From Pseudomonadota bacterium (GTDB taxonomy: Bacteria > Pseudomonadota > Alphaproteobacteria > Acetobacterales > Acetobacteraceae), in NCBI GenBank assembly GCA_021801255.1, contig JAJYYH010000033.1, forward strand, positions 62,001-126,000: a stretch of DNA of 64,000 nt, read 5' to 3'. The notes beneath the pieces were generated by a model. It saw only the letters and a list, made by a program, of their open reading frames with translations. It had not been told where the DNA came from and did not search any database. Numbering within the stretch: position 1 is the stretch's first letter; the number at the start of each line of letters is the position of its first letter. The position numbers and the translations under genes are program-made. Of this stretch, positions 1-8,297 are shown in pieces.

Positions 1-109
1 CGCGCACGGCATCCGCGAGACGTTCCCGCGCGTGCCCCAGCGCCTCGCGCTGCACATCACCGAGATCGAGCGCCGCCAGGCGGCGGGCAAATTCGCCAAG
101 GCCGATCAT
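1..109 (-). CDS. Partial prophage structural protein (N-terminal 36 residues only)
   Basis: This gene runs off the left edge of the window, and only 36 residues are readable, beginning MIGLGEFARRLAALDLGDVQ. Its ATG shares one base with the TGA that closes the -1 reading frame of the tail assembly chaperone (TGATG), so the two are translationally coupled. Its place after sheath, tube and chaperone genes makes a phage tail or tail-completion function likely. The helical, charged N-terminus does not identify a family, so no function is assigned. Confidence 0.6.
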   Translation of the reverse strand, partial: MIGLGEFARRLAALDLGDVQREALGHARERLADAVR

Positions 110-282
110 CAACCAGTCTCCTGCCAGGCGAGAGTTGACCAATCAAAGCGCCGACCATCGAGCGTGCCGAGGATCACCACAAAGGCGAGCCGCTCGTCAT
201 CGGGCAAGCTGAACGCGACGTCGAAGGGCACCCCGTTCCGAACGAGATAGAGGCAATCGATCAGATCGGGGTGCCCACTCAG
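109..282 (-). CDS. -1 frame extension of the tail assembly chaperone (frameshift product, 57 extra residues)
   Basis: This reading frame has no ATG of its own near its 5' end. It starts where the chaperone frame stops and runs 57 codons to a TGA that overlaps the next ATG. It is entered by a -1 slip on the A-AAA-AAC heptamer at 282-288. The translation contains VPFDVAFSLPDDERLAF and GTLDGRRFDWSTLAWQE, which look like real protein and not a shadow frame. Joined to the 115 upstream residues it gives a 172-residue fusion, as in the lambda G/GT arrangement, where the fused form helps load the tape-measure protein during tail assembly. Confidence 0.75.
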   Translation of the reverse strand: MSGHPDLIDCLYLVRNGVPFDVAFSLPDDERLAFVVILGTLDGRRFDWSTLAWQETG

Positions 283-626
283 TTTTTTGCCGCATCCAAC
301 TGCGCCGCGCGGCTGCTCTGGGTCGCGGCGAAGGCGGCGGCGACGGCGGCGAGCCCGGACTCGCCGAGCTTTTGCACGACCATCTCGATCTGTGCCTCAT
401 TGGCCGGGTTTGGCAGCGGCACGTCCTCGATCGCCGCCACCGCGAAAGCCAGAAGCGCGATCGCGAGATAGGGTTCGTTCTGCGCAAGCTGCGGCCCGAC
501 CGCCTTGAACAGACGGAGTTTCTCGAGTGCGCCGATGCGCCGGAGCGTGATCCGCCGGCCCTCTTTGTCAGTAATCACCGGCGCCGCCTCGGCGGCGGCG
601 ACGATACGCTGCTGGGCGCCGCTCAT
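279..626 (-). CDS. Phage tail assembly chaperone
   Basis: This 115-residue protein begins MSGAQQRIVAAAEAAPVITD and carries a ITLRRIGALEKLRLFKAVG segment typical of small helical tail chaperones encoded between the tail tube and tape-measure genes. Its ATG overlaps the stop of the tube gene (ATGA). It ends in AAKN immediately before a TGA that follows a slippery heptamer, so part of the product should be extended in the -1 frame. The role, helping to assemble the tail around the tape measure, is known for this gene position in tailed phages and is inferred here from position, size and the frameshift. Confidence 0.7.
   Translation of the reverse strand: MSGAQQRIVAAAEAAPVITDKEGRRITLRRIGALEKLRLFKAVGPQLAQNEPYLAIALLAFAVAAIEDVPLPNPANEAQIEMVVQKLGESGLAAVAAAFAATQSSRAAQLDAAKN
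282..288 (-). promoter_or_regulatory. Programmed -1 ribosomal frameshift site (A-AAA-AAC)
   Basis: Read on the minus strand, the last codons of the chaperone are GCA AAA AAC TGA, so a perfect X-XXY-YYZ heptamer lies in the zero frame directly before the stop codon. Both tRNAs can re-pair after a -1 slip, and the adjacent stop would favour pausing. The next codon in the shifted frame is CTG, which opens the 57-codon extension. I did not establish a downstream stimulatory stem or pseudoknot. Confidence 0.75.
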
Positions 627-1054
627 CAGACGCGGATGCGGCTGGAGGCGAAGAACTCGAGCCGCTGGCGCACCGCCGCGTCGCCCTTCCAGGTGCCCGC
701 GTTGGCCAGCCGGAACACGACGCTGCTGTATTGATAGGTCGAGGTGGAACCATCAACTTCGTTGACATACTGATAAAGTGTCGAGGTCTGCATCGCGCCG
801 CCGCTGTAGTAGGCGGCCTCGATGCCGGCGATGAAGTCATCGACCTCGGAGGAGCCGCGTTCGAGATCGAAGCCGCCTTCCCAGCCTTTCGGCAGTTCGG
901 CGCCCATCTGCACGCCGTCGAGCCGATCGACGCGCACCTGCGCGGTGAGCTGGCGGCTCTCAAAACCGGTGACATAGGTGAGATCGATCTGCCCGGAAGG
1001 GGCGATGACGACCAGCGTGCAATCGCTGCCGATGGAAAATTGTGTAGCCGGCAC
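626..1054 (-). CDS. Phage tail tube protein
   Basis: This is a 142-residue protein directly downstream of the tail sheath gene, the standard sheath-then-tube order of contractile-tailed phages. The length and the beta-rich sequence suit an inner tube protein, with regions such as FSIGSDCTLVVIAPSGQIDL and a central segment around residues 35-60 containing LPKGWEGGFDLERG. Its stop overlaps the start of the chaperone gene. Identification rests on order, size and composition and not on a signature motif. Confidence 0.65.
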   Translation of the reverse strand: MPATQFSIGSDCTLVVIAPSGQIDLTYVTGFESRQLTAQVRVDRLDGVQMGAELPKGWEGGFDLERGSSEVDDFIAGIEAAYYSGGAMQTSTLYQYVNEVDGSTSTYQYSSVVFRLANAGTWKGDAAVRQRLEFFASSRIRV

Positions 1055-1102
1055 GATGTTATCTCCTCATGCGGAGGGGAAGGGTGGAGGGGCAGCTGGG
1101 GC

Positions 1103-2680
1103 TCAGGAAATCTGGCCGGTCGGTAGCGTCTGATGCTGCACCGTCACGGTCTGGCCACCATCGACATTGACGATGAACTTCTCGTTGATCGCCATGTACT
1201 GCACTTGCACGTCGGCCTGGACATAGCCGAGCGCGGTGCGCGAGGCGGGGTTGTTCGAGGTGTCACAGACCACCTGGAACGGCGTGCCGCTGCCGGTCGC
1301 GCCGAGCATGCCCTGGCCGAGCATCGCTTGGAGAAATGCCAGCAGGGTCGCGCGGATCTGGGAGAACAGGGCGGCGTTGATCGGCTCGCCGACAAACTGC
1401 CCCATGCCGGAGGCGAGGGTCGCCGCGATATAGTTGGTGAGGCGGGTGTAGTTGTCGCCGTCATTTGCCGGATTGGACGAGGTGTTGTGTCCGGCACGCA
1501 CGCCCCAATAGGCGCCGCCCGGCTGCGGGTTGGCGATCACGTCGATGCCGGCCGAGATCAGCGCTTGCAGATCGGCGGTGGAATAGGTGTTGGCGAGCGG
1601 CGCCCCGGGCGCGCCCGAGCGCTGACTGCCGATGACGCCGTAGAGCGGCTTGTTCAGGCTTGACTGCGCGGGCGAAAGATTGGCCAGCCGCCCGGCGGTA
1701 AAGCCTTGCGGCGAGACCAGGCGCGTTTGATTATTTGTCTGATCGTTCCACCAGATCCAATCGCCGAACATCATTTTCGCGGCATACGAATCAAGCCCGA
1801 CGCTCTGAATGGTGGCGACCGCGTCGCTGATGGTGTCACCCTGGGGGCCGGTCAGGATCATGTAGATCCCCTCCGACAGCCCGAACGCCGCTTGGGTCGT
1901 CCACTGCGTGCTGTTATCGGCATCGGCGAGGAGCGCAATCGAGCAGCCCTGACCGCTCAACGCATACATCCCCGCGCGCGGCGTGAGGTTCTGCCCGATC
2001 AGGGTCGCGGCGGTGACATTGCTCGCGCCATCGCTGCCCGGCGTGCCATAGCTGAACGCGAAGGTTTCGGCGGTGGGCGCGATGGTCAGCGTATTGCCCA
2101 GCGAGGCGGTAACGATTTGCGACGGCCCGCGCATATTGCTCTGGCCGAGATTGATGGCGTTGACGACGTTCTGCCAAAACGCCGCGCCGGTGCCGCCGAT
2201 ATTGTTGAAGACTTCGGGCGTGAAGCCGGGCAGGCTGAGCGTGATCTGCCAGGTTCCGGCCTGGCTGCCCGGCATGATGCTGCCGGCGATCTGATTGCCG
2301 AAACTGCCGGAATAGAGCGCGGTCAGCACCAGCGGGCCGTTGGTCCCGGTATAGAAGAGCCCGAGCACGGCGGCGGTGTCGGTGCCGTCGGTGACCCGCA
2401 CGCAGCGGAAATTCTGTGCGCCTTGCTGGATCGCGGTCGCGACCTGCGTGCCCATATCATACTTGCGGGGCTGCAACGGCCCGAATGCGGCGACGTAGTC
2501 GGACATCGTGCCGATGATCGCGGGCTGGTTGACCGGGCCCCACGTGGCGGTGCCGACAACGCCGATGATATCGGTCGGCACGCCGTTGAGCACGAGGGTT
2601 TGTGGTGGCACGATCTGGACATAGAGATCGGGCACCACGAGGGCGGTGGTGTTGAGGCTGCCTTGGGTGACGATCGGCAT
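1103..2680 (-). CDS. Phage tail sheath protein
   Basis: This 525-residue protein begins MPIVTQGSLNTTALVVPDLY. The N-terminal segment around residues 20-60 (PPQTLVLNGVPTDIIGVVGT followed by a WGPVN stretch) matches the opening of contractile tail sheath subunits. A middle subtilisin-like sheath region and a C-terminal domain that ends near a Q-V-Q-Y-M-A-I-N-E-K-F segment follow. It forms the outer contractile cylinder of the tail. Its presence makes this prophage a myovirus-type particle or a tailocin-type derivative, although the intact head genes upstream argue for a whole phage. Confidence 0.88.
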   Translation of the reverse strand: MPIVTQGSLNTTALVVPDLYVQIVPPQTLVLNGVPTDIIGVVGTATWGPVNQPAIIGTMSDYVAAFGPLQPRKYDMGTQVATAIQQGAQNFRCVRVTDGTDTAAVLGLFYTGTNGPLVLTALYSGSFGNQIAGSIMPGSQAGTWQITLSLPGFTPEVFNNIGGTGAAFWQNVVNAINLGQSNMRGPSQIVTASLGNTLTIAPTAETFAFSYGTPGSDGASNVTAATLIGQNLTPRAGMYALSGQGCSIALLADADNSTQWTTQAAFGLSEGIYMILTGPQGDTISDAVATIQSVGLDSYAAKMMFGDWIWWNDQTNNQTRLVSPQGFTAGRLANLSPAQSSLNKPLYGVIGSQRSGAPGAPLANTYSTADLQALISAGIDVIANPQPGGAYWGVRAGHNTSSNPANDGDNYTRLTNYIAATLASGMGQFVGEPINAALFSQIRATLLAFLQAMLGQGMLGATGSGTPFQVVCDTSNNPASRTALGYVQADVQVQYMAINEKFIVNVDGGQTVTVQHQTLPTGQIS

Positions 2681-2693
2681 GGGTGCCTCCTTC

Positions 2694-2834
2694 TCAGGCC
2701 GCGGATGTCGGCACGCGCACCACGGCGGTCGCGTGTTCGCTGGCGAGGACCGCCGCGATTGTCGTGGGCTCGGTGATCACCGCGCCCTTGGCGTATGCGC
2801 CGAACGGGCGCACCACTACCAGCTTGATATCCAT
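2694..2834 (-). CDS. Small phage protein upstream of the sheath gene
   Basis: This is a 46-residue open frame beginning MDIKLVVVRPFGAYAKGAVI and ending PTSAA. It lies between the 275-residue tail-region protein and the sheath gene on the same strand, with short spacing on both sides. Small DUF-type proteins of this composition commonly sit just before sheath genes in proteobacterial contractile phages. No catalytic motif is visible and the function is unknown. Its conserved placement in a tightly packed operon is the main reason to believe it is translated. Confidence 0.6.
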   Translation of the reverse strand: MDIKLVVVRPFGAYAKGAVITEPTTIAAVLASEHATAVVRVPTSAA

Positions 2835-2866
2835 GTTCTACTCTCCGCAAAAAATTGCAGGCGGGC

Positions 2867-3694
2867 TCAGTCTGTGAGCGAAACGGCGAGCGTCTGGGCA
2901 GTGCCGATGGCGGCCGTGCCAAACAGCAGCGCCGGCAGGGTTTGGGCCAGGAGTGTCGGATATTCGACGCTGTAGAGCAGATCGCGCCGATAGAGGTTGG
3001 CGTTTTCCTGGCGATCGAGCGTCAGACTCTGGCGAAAACGGAGCCGCCCGACACTGCCATCGGCGAGCGGCAGAAAATAGATCGCGGCCAAGGCGCCATC
3101 GAGCGCGCTCATCGCGGCGTCGCGCAGGCCGGGATCGGCGCACCAGCCGATGAGGCGAAAAACCTGTTCCTGGCGGCGGATTTGTGTGAAAATGCCCTGA
3201 TCGGCGACGGTGCGCGCCAGGAGCCGCCCGACACCGGGCAGGGTGATGGTCGCGTTGGCAAGCTGCACGATGCGATTGGCCATGATCTGGCTTGCGAGAT
3301 TGGCCGCGACATTGGCCGGCGCGTCGCCCGCCTGGCAGCGATAGACATAGGTGATGCCATCGGCGAGAATGCCCGCCACTTGGCCGGCCCCGGCGGCGCC
3401 GGAAAACGTCACGCTATCGGCGATGACGCTGACCGCGAGTGTTGGTGTCAGCGGCGCCGGGTTGAGCCATTCCGGGAGATAGCGCGTGGTGTTGCGCTCG
3501 CCCGCGACATCGGGAAAAACCGTGATATTGACATAGCCCGCGGCGAGATCGGCATCGAGCGCGCGACTTTCGGGCCAGCCGCGATAGAGCCTGACCGGCG
3601 CGCCGCAGGCCGAGGGGCCGCTCAACCCTTGCGGGTAGAGCGCCGCCATCGCCGCCGCCACCAGGGCCTCCTCGACATCGCGCTGGTCAGCCAT
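2867..3694 (-). CDS. Prophage head-tail or tail-region protein, function unknown
   Basis: This 275-residue protein begins MADQRDVEEALVAAAMAALY. Its start overlaps the stop of the upstream gene. The central part contains a repeated interface-like pattern (VSVIADSVTFSGAAGAGQVA, then TYVYRCQAGDAPANVAANLA). The C-terminal third has the segment GRLRFRQSLTLDRQENANLY. It lies between the capsid and the sheath, where connector, neck and tail-completion proteins are encoded, so a neck or head-tail joining role is likely. I do not recognise a named family. Confidence 0.6.
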   Translation of the reverse strand: MADQRDVEEALVAAAMAALYPQGLSGPSACGAPVRLYRGWPESRALDADLAAGYVNITVFPDVAGERNTTRYLPEWLNPAPLTPTLAVSVIADSVTFSGAAGAGQVAGILADGITYVYRCQAGDAPANVAANLASQIMANRIVQLANATITLPGVGRLLARTVADQGIFTQIRRQEQVFRLIGWCADPGLRDAAMSALDGALAAIYFLPLADGSVGRLRFRQSLTLDRQENANLYRRDLLYSVEYPTLLAQTLPALLFGTAAIGTAQTLAVSLTD

Positions 3695-4350
3695 CAGCTC
3701 GCCACCTGCCGCACGCCGAGCCGCCAGCCGAGAGCTGAAAGTTCGGCGCTGCTGACAATGAAATTGCGACCGAGATCATCGGCGAGCAAATCCTCGACAC
3801 GCAGCACGATCGCGGGGGTTGCTGGCAGCAGCACGGTAAAAGCCGCGAGCCGGACATCGGAGGGCAGATCGCCGGGATAGCGCGCGCCCCCGCCGGCGCC
3901 GCCCTCGAGCATGCTCGCGGGCCAGGTGGTGAGCAGGGCCTCAAGCGTGCCCTGTTGCACACCGCCATAGTGCTGCACGCCAAAACCGCACGGCCCCGCC
4001 GGGCGCACGAGGCTCACGACGCGCTCGGCGAGCACGCAGACATTGGGCAGCAGCGAAGGCTGGGCGGCGATGAAGAAGGTGCGCCCGGTTTCCACCTCGA
4101 CGAGATAATCGCCAGTTTCCGTATAGGCGGAATCGAACACGCCATACCACACCGGATGGCCGTAGGCATTGGCACGGACGAAATGCGGATCAGCGGCGTT
4201 GAAGGCGGCGCGCAGTTGCAGATAGCGGTTTTGCGGCGCGCAGGGCGTGGTTGCGCCACTGGGGCGAAAGGCGTTGCAGAGGCGCCCCGCCTTGAGCGCC
4301 GCGCGCCCCATGCCGCGATCGATCATGTCCTGCAAATGATCCGGGTTCAT
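3694..4350 (-). CDS. Prophage head-tail region protein, function unknown
   Basis: I chose the ATG four bases after the upstream stop, giving 218 residues that begin MNPDHLQDMIDRGMGRAALK. A GTG four codons earlier (at 4362) would overlap the previous gene. Recognisable local segments are RPSGATTPCAPQNRYLQLRA and a YGVFDSAYTETGDYLVEVET stretch near the middle, where the pattern resembles minor capsid or neck subunits. Function is inferred only from placement between the capsid and sheath genes. Confidence 0.6.
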   Translation of the reverse strand: MNPDHLQDMIDRGMGRAALKAGRLCNAFRPSGATTPCAPQNRYLQLRAAFNAADPHFVRANAYGHPVWYGVFDSAYTETGDYLVEVETGRTFFIAAQPSLLPNVCVLAERVVSLVRPAGPCGFGVQHYGGVQQGTLEALLTTWPASMLEGGAGGGARYPGDLPSDVRLAAFTVLLPATPAIVLRVEDLLADDLGRNFIVSSAELSALGWRLGVRQVAS

Positions 4351-4354
4351 CGCA

Positions 4355-4756
4355 TCACACAATCAGCGCAATGCCGCCATAGGAGAGTGCCGGGCCGGGC
4401 GGGATGCCGAGAAATCCGCAGAGCCGGCGCCGCCAGTCATCGAACAGCTCCTGACGCTGATGCACTTCCTCGTGGTTGTGCGTCCACACCGCCGCGGCAT
4501 CGGTATCGAGATTGCCCGCGGCCTGCGGGATCGCCACTTCCAAGGGATAGAGCTGCACCAGATAGGTCGCGCGCACCACCGCGTATTCCGCTGGCGCCAG
4601 GTTGTTCATGCGGTATTCCAGCGTGCCGTAGGCCTGGAAAAACCGCCAGCTCTGAAACCCCGCGGCCCCCGCGCCATACGCCGGATAGCCGCAGAAGCGG
4701 CGGATGTCGGTTTTCTCGGCATCGCTGAAGGGCTGGGTGAGCGGGCTCGCCGACAT
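4355..4756 (-). CDS. Prophage head-proximal protein, function unknown
   Basis: This 133-residue protein begins MSASPLTQPFSDAEKTDIRR. The SDAEKTDIRRFCGYPAYG start, followed by LEYRMNNLAPAEYAVVRATY, is a pattern found in small proteins encoded after the capsid gene in Acetobacteraceae prophages, as far as I recall. The size and helical content would fit a head-completion (adaptor) protein. It is separated by 2 bp from the preceding 102-residue gene and stops just before the next one, so it belongs to the same transcript. Confidence 0.6.
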   Translation of the reverse strand: MSASPLTQPFSDAEKTDIRRFCGYPAYGAGAAGFQSWRFFQAYGTLEYRMNNLAPAEYAVVRATYLVQLYPLEVAIPQAAGNLDTDAAAVWTHNHEEVHQRQELFDDWRRRLCGFLGIPPGPALSYGGIALIV

Positions 4757-4758
4757 GG

Positions 4759-5067
4759 CTAATAGACCGTTCCCTGGCCGCGCGAGAGATAGACATTGCC
4801 GCTGCCCGAGGCCAGCACGACGGATGCGGATTTCGCGAATTCTCCTGCGTGGATCAGCATGCGCGCGCCCGGCGGGATCGGCATGTCGGCGCTCGTGGCA
4901 GGTACGCTGCCATCCATGCCGAAACGGAGAAAGGCGATCGCGGAACTCGCGTTATAGACCAGCACGGCCTCGCCGGTGCCGAGCAGCGCGGCATGCGCCG
5001 AGGTGGTGCCGGCCGCGATCGTCACCGTCGCGGAAACCCGGAGCGGCTGGGTGGATCCCGTGGACAT
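4759..5067 (-). CDS. Small prophage protein downstream of capsid (possible head decoration)
   Basis: I chose the ATG at 5067, giving 102 residues that begin MSTGSTQPLRVSATVTIAAG. The longer open frame upstream overlaps the capsid gene and has shadow-frame composition. The sequence is rich in short beta-strand-like segments (AVLVYNASSAIAFLRFGMDG and ASVVLASGSGNVYLSRGQGT). It directly follows the major capsid gene with a 5 bp gap, where decoration or head-fibre proteins are often encoded, but no family signature is visible. Confidence 0.55.
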   Translation of the reverse strand: MSTGSTQPLRVSATVTIAAGTTSAHAALLGTGEAVLVYNASSAIAFLRFGMDGSVPATSADMPIPPGARMLIHAGEFAKSASVVLASGSGNVYLSRGQGTVY

Positions 5068-5072
5068 GGCGC

Positions 5073-6395
5073 TCAGCCCACATGCTCGATCATCACCGCG
5101 CGCTTGTAGGCGGCGTTGGTGGCGGTCGGGATGGTGGTCGGGTTGGTGGTGACATCGGTCGGCGCGCAGAACCCGCCGATCCAATACCAGGATTGCGCGA
5201 TGATCTGCTGCAGGCGATCGATCGGCTCGCGTGTCACCATCGCGACACCATCGATAACACTGATGATGGCATCACGCGGGGCGACATCCTCCTCGGTCAT
5301 GCCGGCATAGTCGCCCTCGATCAGCGCGCCCTGGCCGCAGACGATCGGGCGGCGCACCAGCAACCCCGCGAGGGTCGGGTGCGGCTGCACATAGGCTTCC
5401 GTGGTCGGCACGAAGCGCAAGCCGAGGAACGGGCTCACGAGCTGGCCGCGGCGGAAGGTTTCGGTGTCGTAGCCCATGGTGAAAAGCTGCTTGAAATCGG
5501 GATCGGCGAACAGCTGCCGGGCCGAGGCGGGATCGAGATGGCAGTGATAGACGCCGCCGAGATCGGGGACGTTGTTGAGGCGGAGCTTGGCCACCGCGTC
5601 GAGCAGGCTCGACATGGTGAGCGTGTCGGTCGCCTGGAGCTCGGCGGTGTTGGTGCCGCCACCCGGGCGCAGGATCACCGAGGCATTGGCCGCCTGCACG
5701 GTGTTGCCGACGCTGCCATCGGAAATCGTGACGTTGCTGGAAAAAGTCAGCTCGCCCGAGATGCCGCCCGGCGTGGTCGAGACGTTGCTCGCGTCCACCG
5801 CCACGGCGATCAGCGAATAGACGTCGGAGCCCACGGTCACGGTCAGTGTGTTGCTGCTCGAGACCGAGGTCGGCACGCCATTGACCCAGACATTCTGGAA
5901 GCCGCGCACGTCATCGACAGTGATGGTCGCGCTCGGCGCGCCGAGCGCCTGCGTCACGCGGGTATTGCCACCGAAATAGGCGGAAAATAGCTGATTGCGC
6001 GCCAGCTCGTCGAGCGAGCGCCGCGCCTGCTCGCCATTGATCGAGGCGTTGAGCATGAACTGCGAGGCGATGCCGACGCGGCTCGTCACCATGTTGAGAT
6101 CGGTGGTGGCGCCGAACAGATTGATCGAGAGGGTGTACTGCTCGATGTTGAAATACTGCGGCGTCAGGCCGTTGTCGAGATTGGTGTTGGTCGCGGGCGC
6201 GAGCGGCGTCGTCACCGAGGGCTTGAGCCCGGCGCGGGTCTTGGTCAGCGTCTCACCGATGCCGACCGAGAAGACCTCGCGATCGGCAATGTCGCGGTAG
6301 CCCAGGCGCGAGTGCAGCGCGGCCTCGAATTCGCGCTCGAGAAAGCCCTGCTGGATGATCGGCTGCAAGGCCGCGGGAAAATTGTTGATACCCAT
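5073..6395 (-). CDS. Phage major capsid protein
   Basis: This 440-residue protein follows the portal and scaffold-like genes, which is where the coat protein is expected. It starts MGINNFPAALQPIIQQGFLE. It has a long helical N-terminus with RAGLKPSVTTPLAP, an insertion rich in beta strands around residues 150-240, and a C-terminal half with YHCHLDPASARQLFADPDFK and VSPFLGLRFVPTTEAYVQPH. The latter half resembles N4-gp56-type or other HK97-fold coat proteins. The order terminase, portal, scaffold, coat supports the call more strongly than any single motif. Confidence 0.75.
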   Translation of the reverse strand: MGINNFPAALQPIIQQGFLEREFEAALHSRLGYRDIADREVFSVGIGETLTKTRAGLKPSVTTPLAPATNTNLDNGLTPQYFNIEQYTLSINLFGATTDLNMVTSRVGIASQFMLNASINGEQARRSLDELARNQLFSAYFGGNTRVTQALGAPSATITVDDVRGFQNVWVNGVPTSVSSSNTLTVTVGSDVYSLIAVAVDASNVSTTPGGISGELTFSSNVTISDGSVGNTVQAANASVILRPGGGTNTAELQATDTLTMSSLLDAVAKLRLNNVPDLGGVYHCHLDPASARQLFADPDFKQLFTMGYDTETFRRGQLVSPFLGLRFVPTTEAYVQPHPTLAGLLVRRPIVCGQGALIEGDYAGMTEEDVAPRDAIISVIDGVAMVTREPIDRLQQIIAQSWYWIGGFCAPTDVTTNPTTIPTATNAAYKRAVMIEHVG

Positions 6396-6485
6396 GGGAG
6401 ATCCTCTGTGTCAGAAGCGGCGAAGGCGCGCCGGGTTGGCGGGCGGCGGCGCGCCGAGCCAATAGCGCGCCGGGTTGGGGTTGGT

Positions 6486-6890
6486 TCAGCGCCGGCGCAG
6501 CAATTCGGCGCGGGCGGCGCGGTATTCGTCGGGAGACATCTCGCTCGCGCGCTTCTGGCGCGGCGGCTCGGCCGCGGGCGGCGTGGCGCGCGAGGAGGAT
6601 GAGAGCGCGCCGAACAGCCAGGGCTTGTCGCGTTTGAACTTCGCCATGATCGCGCTCGCGCCCTCGACCTCGCCGTCGCTGTTGAGTTTGATGGTGCCAG
6701 CATCGAGAAGTTTCAGCCCATCGAGATCGATCATGCCGGCCCGCACGGCCTCGGCCTTCAGCTCGGCGCGGATGACGCGGGCGCGCGCGGTCTCGGTCAC
6801 TTCCTGCAACTGGCGCTGGAGAGACGCGGTTTCGGCGCGCAATTCCTCGATGGTGGGCTCTTCTTTCGGGTCGTCCTGCGGTTCGGTCAT
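6486..6890 (-). CDS. Scaffold-like phage protein
   Basis: This 134-residue acidic-to-basic protein begins MTEPQDDPKEEPTIEELRAE. Residues 12-45 form a clear coiled coil (ETASLQRQLQEVTETARARV). A LDGLKLLDAGTIKLNSDGEV segment and a basic C-terminal tail (SPDEYRAARAELLRRR) follow. A short coiled-coil protein with a basic C-terminus between portal and coat genes is typical of capsid scaffolding proteins, which hold the coat shell in shape during assembly and are then lost. Its start overlaps the portal stop. Confidence 0.65.
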   Translation of the reverse strand: MTEPQDDPKEEPTIEELRAETASLQRQLQEVTETARARVIRAELKAEAVRAGMIDLDGLKLLDAGTIKLNSDGEVEGASAIMAKFKRDKPWLFGALSSSSRATPPAAEPPRQKRASEMSPDEYRAARAELLRRR

Positions 6891-8296
6891 GGCGTTCCTT
6901 GTTGGGCTTCGAGTGTGGCAAGCTCGCCGGTCACATCCTCGATGTCGTAGGTGGCGGCGAGGCTTTTTGCCGCGCTCGCGCGGCTCATGAGATTGGCGTT
7001 GGTCAGCGCGACGAGGGCTTCAGCGTCCTTGAGCCGATCATCGGCGGAGGGCGGATACCAGCGCGGCCATTTCAGGCTGATGGCGGCCTGGGGATCGAGC
7101 GCGGGCAGGGCCGCGCCATTGACCCGGAGCTTGTAGTGTTGGCTGGCACGCAGCACCATGCGGGCAAGCTCGGCGAGCGCGCCTTCACCGTACGAAATGC
7201 GCAGATTATCGGCGAGCCACACCAGGCCCTGGTTCATCATCTCGAGCGCGCGGCCCGAGGTCGGCGCGCTGAAACGCTGCGCATCGGCGCGGTTGCCGTG
7301 GATGCTCTCCAAGGCCAGCTCGCGCAGCGTCCGCACATAATCGATCACCGCCGCCGAGGCGGTGCCGCCGATTTCCAAGAGCCGGGCATCGCCTTTTTCG
7401 GAAACCACCAGCGCGTTGGCCGCGCCCTTGATGATCTGGTTATCGGAAGTCGCCGGCTCCTTGATCAGCAGCGTCGGGTCGGAGCTGTATTTCAGCCCGC
7501 GCCCGGCCTGCGACAACTGATAGTCGATCTCGATCTGGGTTTCGATGGCGGCGCGAAAGGTCGAGGCGCCATCACGCATGTCGCCGCTCGCCGAGGGGCC
7601 GGGCAGGTTCTTCACCCACACGACCGGGACGAAGCCGAGGCCGTGGCGGACGCTGCGCGCGGCATCGACCAGCGGCATCTCCGGCGCGCCCACCGGCCAG
7701 GGCTCGTACCACCACTCCCATTCCGTGTCCCAGCGCCGCATGAACCAGTATTGCCCGTTGGGATCGGGGATCTCGAAGCCCTGATCGCGCAAGGTGGCGC
7801 CCGCGACCTTGAATTTCTCGGTGACCTGCTCCAGCGTGTCGGGGGCATCGGCCTGCCAGCGTGGCGTCAGATAGAGCGTCGCGAGACTGGAAAAAAACAC
7901 CCGCCCGCGCAGCACCCGCAGGAGGAGCGCGACCGAGCCCACCGCACCCCGCATCGCGGCATCGATCATCACCTCGTTGAGCCGCGCTTCCTTGGCGATC
8001 GCGGCGAGCGCGTCGCGCACCGTTGCGTCGGGCGAGTCGAATTGCGGGAAATGGCCTTCCGAGAACACCAGCGCGACCGAATCCTCAACCACGACGCGGC
8101 AGAGATTGTAGCGCACGCTCGGGCGGCGCTGGCGGAGCGGGATATATTCCCCGCCCAGGCTGCGCTCGTCGTGAAACTCGTAGGGCAGCACGTCATAGAT
8201 CGTGCCATCGAGGACGCGCCCGAGAATGTCCATTTGCCGCGTGCGCGCGGGGTAATCGGCATCGCGCGGGATCAGGCTGCAGAGGGTTTCGAACAT
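6887..8296 (-). CDS. Phage portal protein
   Basis: The start was set at the ATG at 8296 (MFETLCSLIPRDADYPARTR), immediately after the terminase stop. Forty further upstream residues would overlap the terminase and look like shadow sequence. The product is 469 residues. The N-terminal domain has NLCRVVVEDSVALVFSEGHF, a middle region has IETQIEIDYQLSQAGRGLKY, and the helical C-terminus includes SAPTSGRALEMMNQGLVWLA, which corresponds to the helix-rich stem and crown of portal rings (SPP1 gp6-like). It would form the dodecameric channel through which DNA is packaged. Confidence 0.82.
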   Translation of the reverse strand: MFETLCSLIPRDADYPARTRQMDILGRVLDGTIYDVLPYEFHDERSLGGEYIPLRQRRPSVRYNLCRVVVEDSVALVFSEGHFPQFDSPDATVRDALAAIAKEARLNEVMIDAAMRGAVGSVALLLRVLRGRVFFSSLATLYLTPRWQADAPDTLEQVTEKFKVAGATLRDQGFEIPDPNGQYWFMRRWDTEWEWWYEPWPVGAPEMPLVDAARSVRHGLGFVPVVWVKNLPGPSASGDMRDGASTFRAAIETQIEIDYQLSQAGRGLKYSSDPTLLIKEPATSDNQIIKGAANALVVSEKGDARLLEIGGTASAAVIDYVRTLRELALESIHGNRADAQRFSAPTSGRALEMMNQGLVWLADNLRISYGEGALAELARMVLRASQHYKLRVNGAALPALDPQAAISLKWPRWYPPSADDRLKDAEALVALTNANLMSRASAAKSLAATYDIEDVTGELATLEAQQGTP

Positions 8297-8297
8297 T

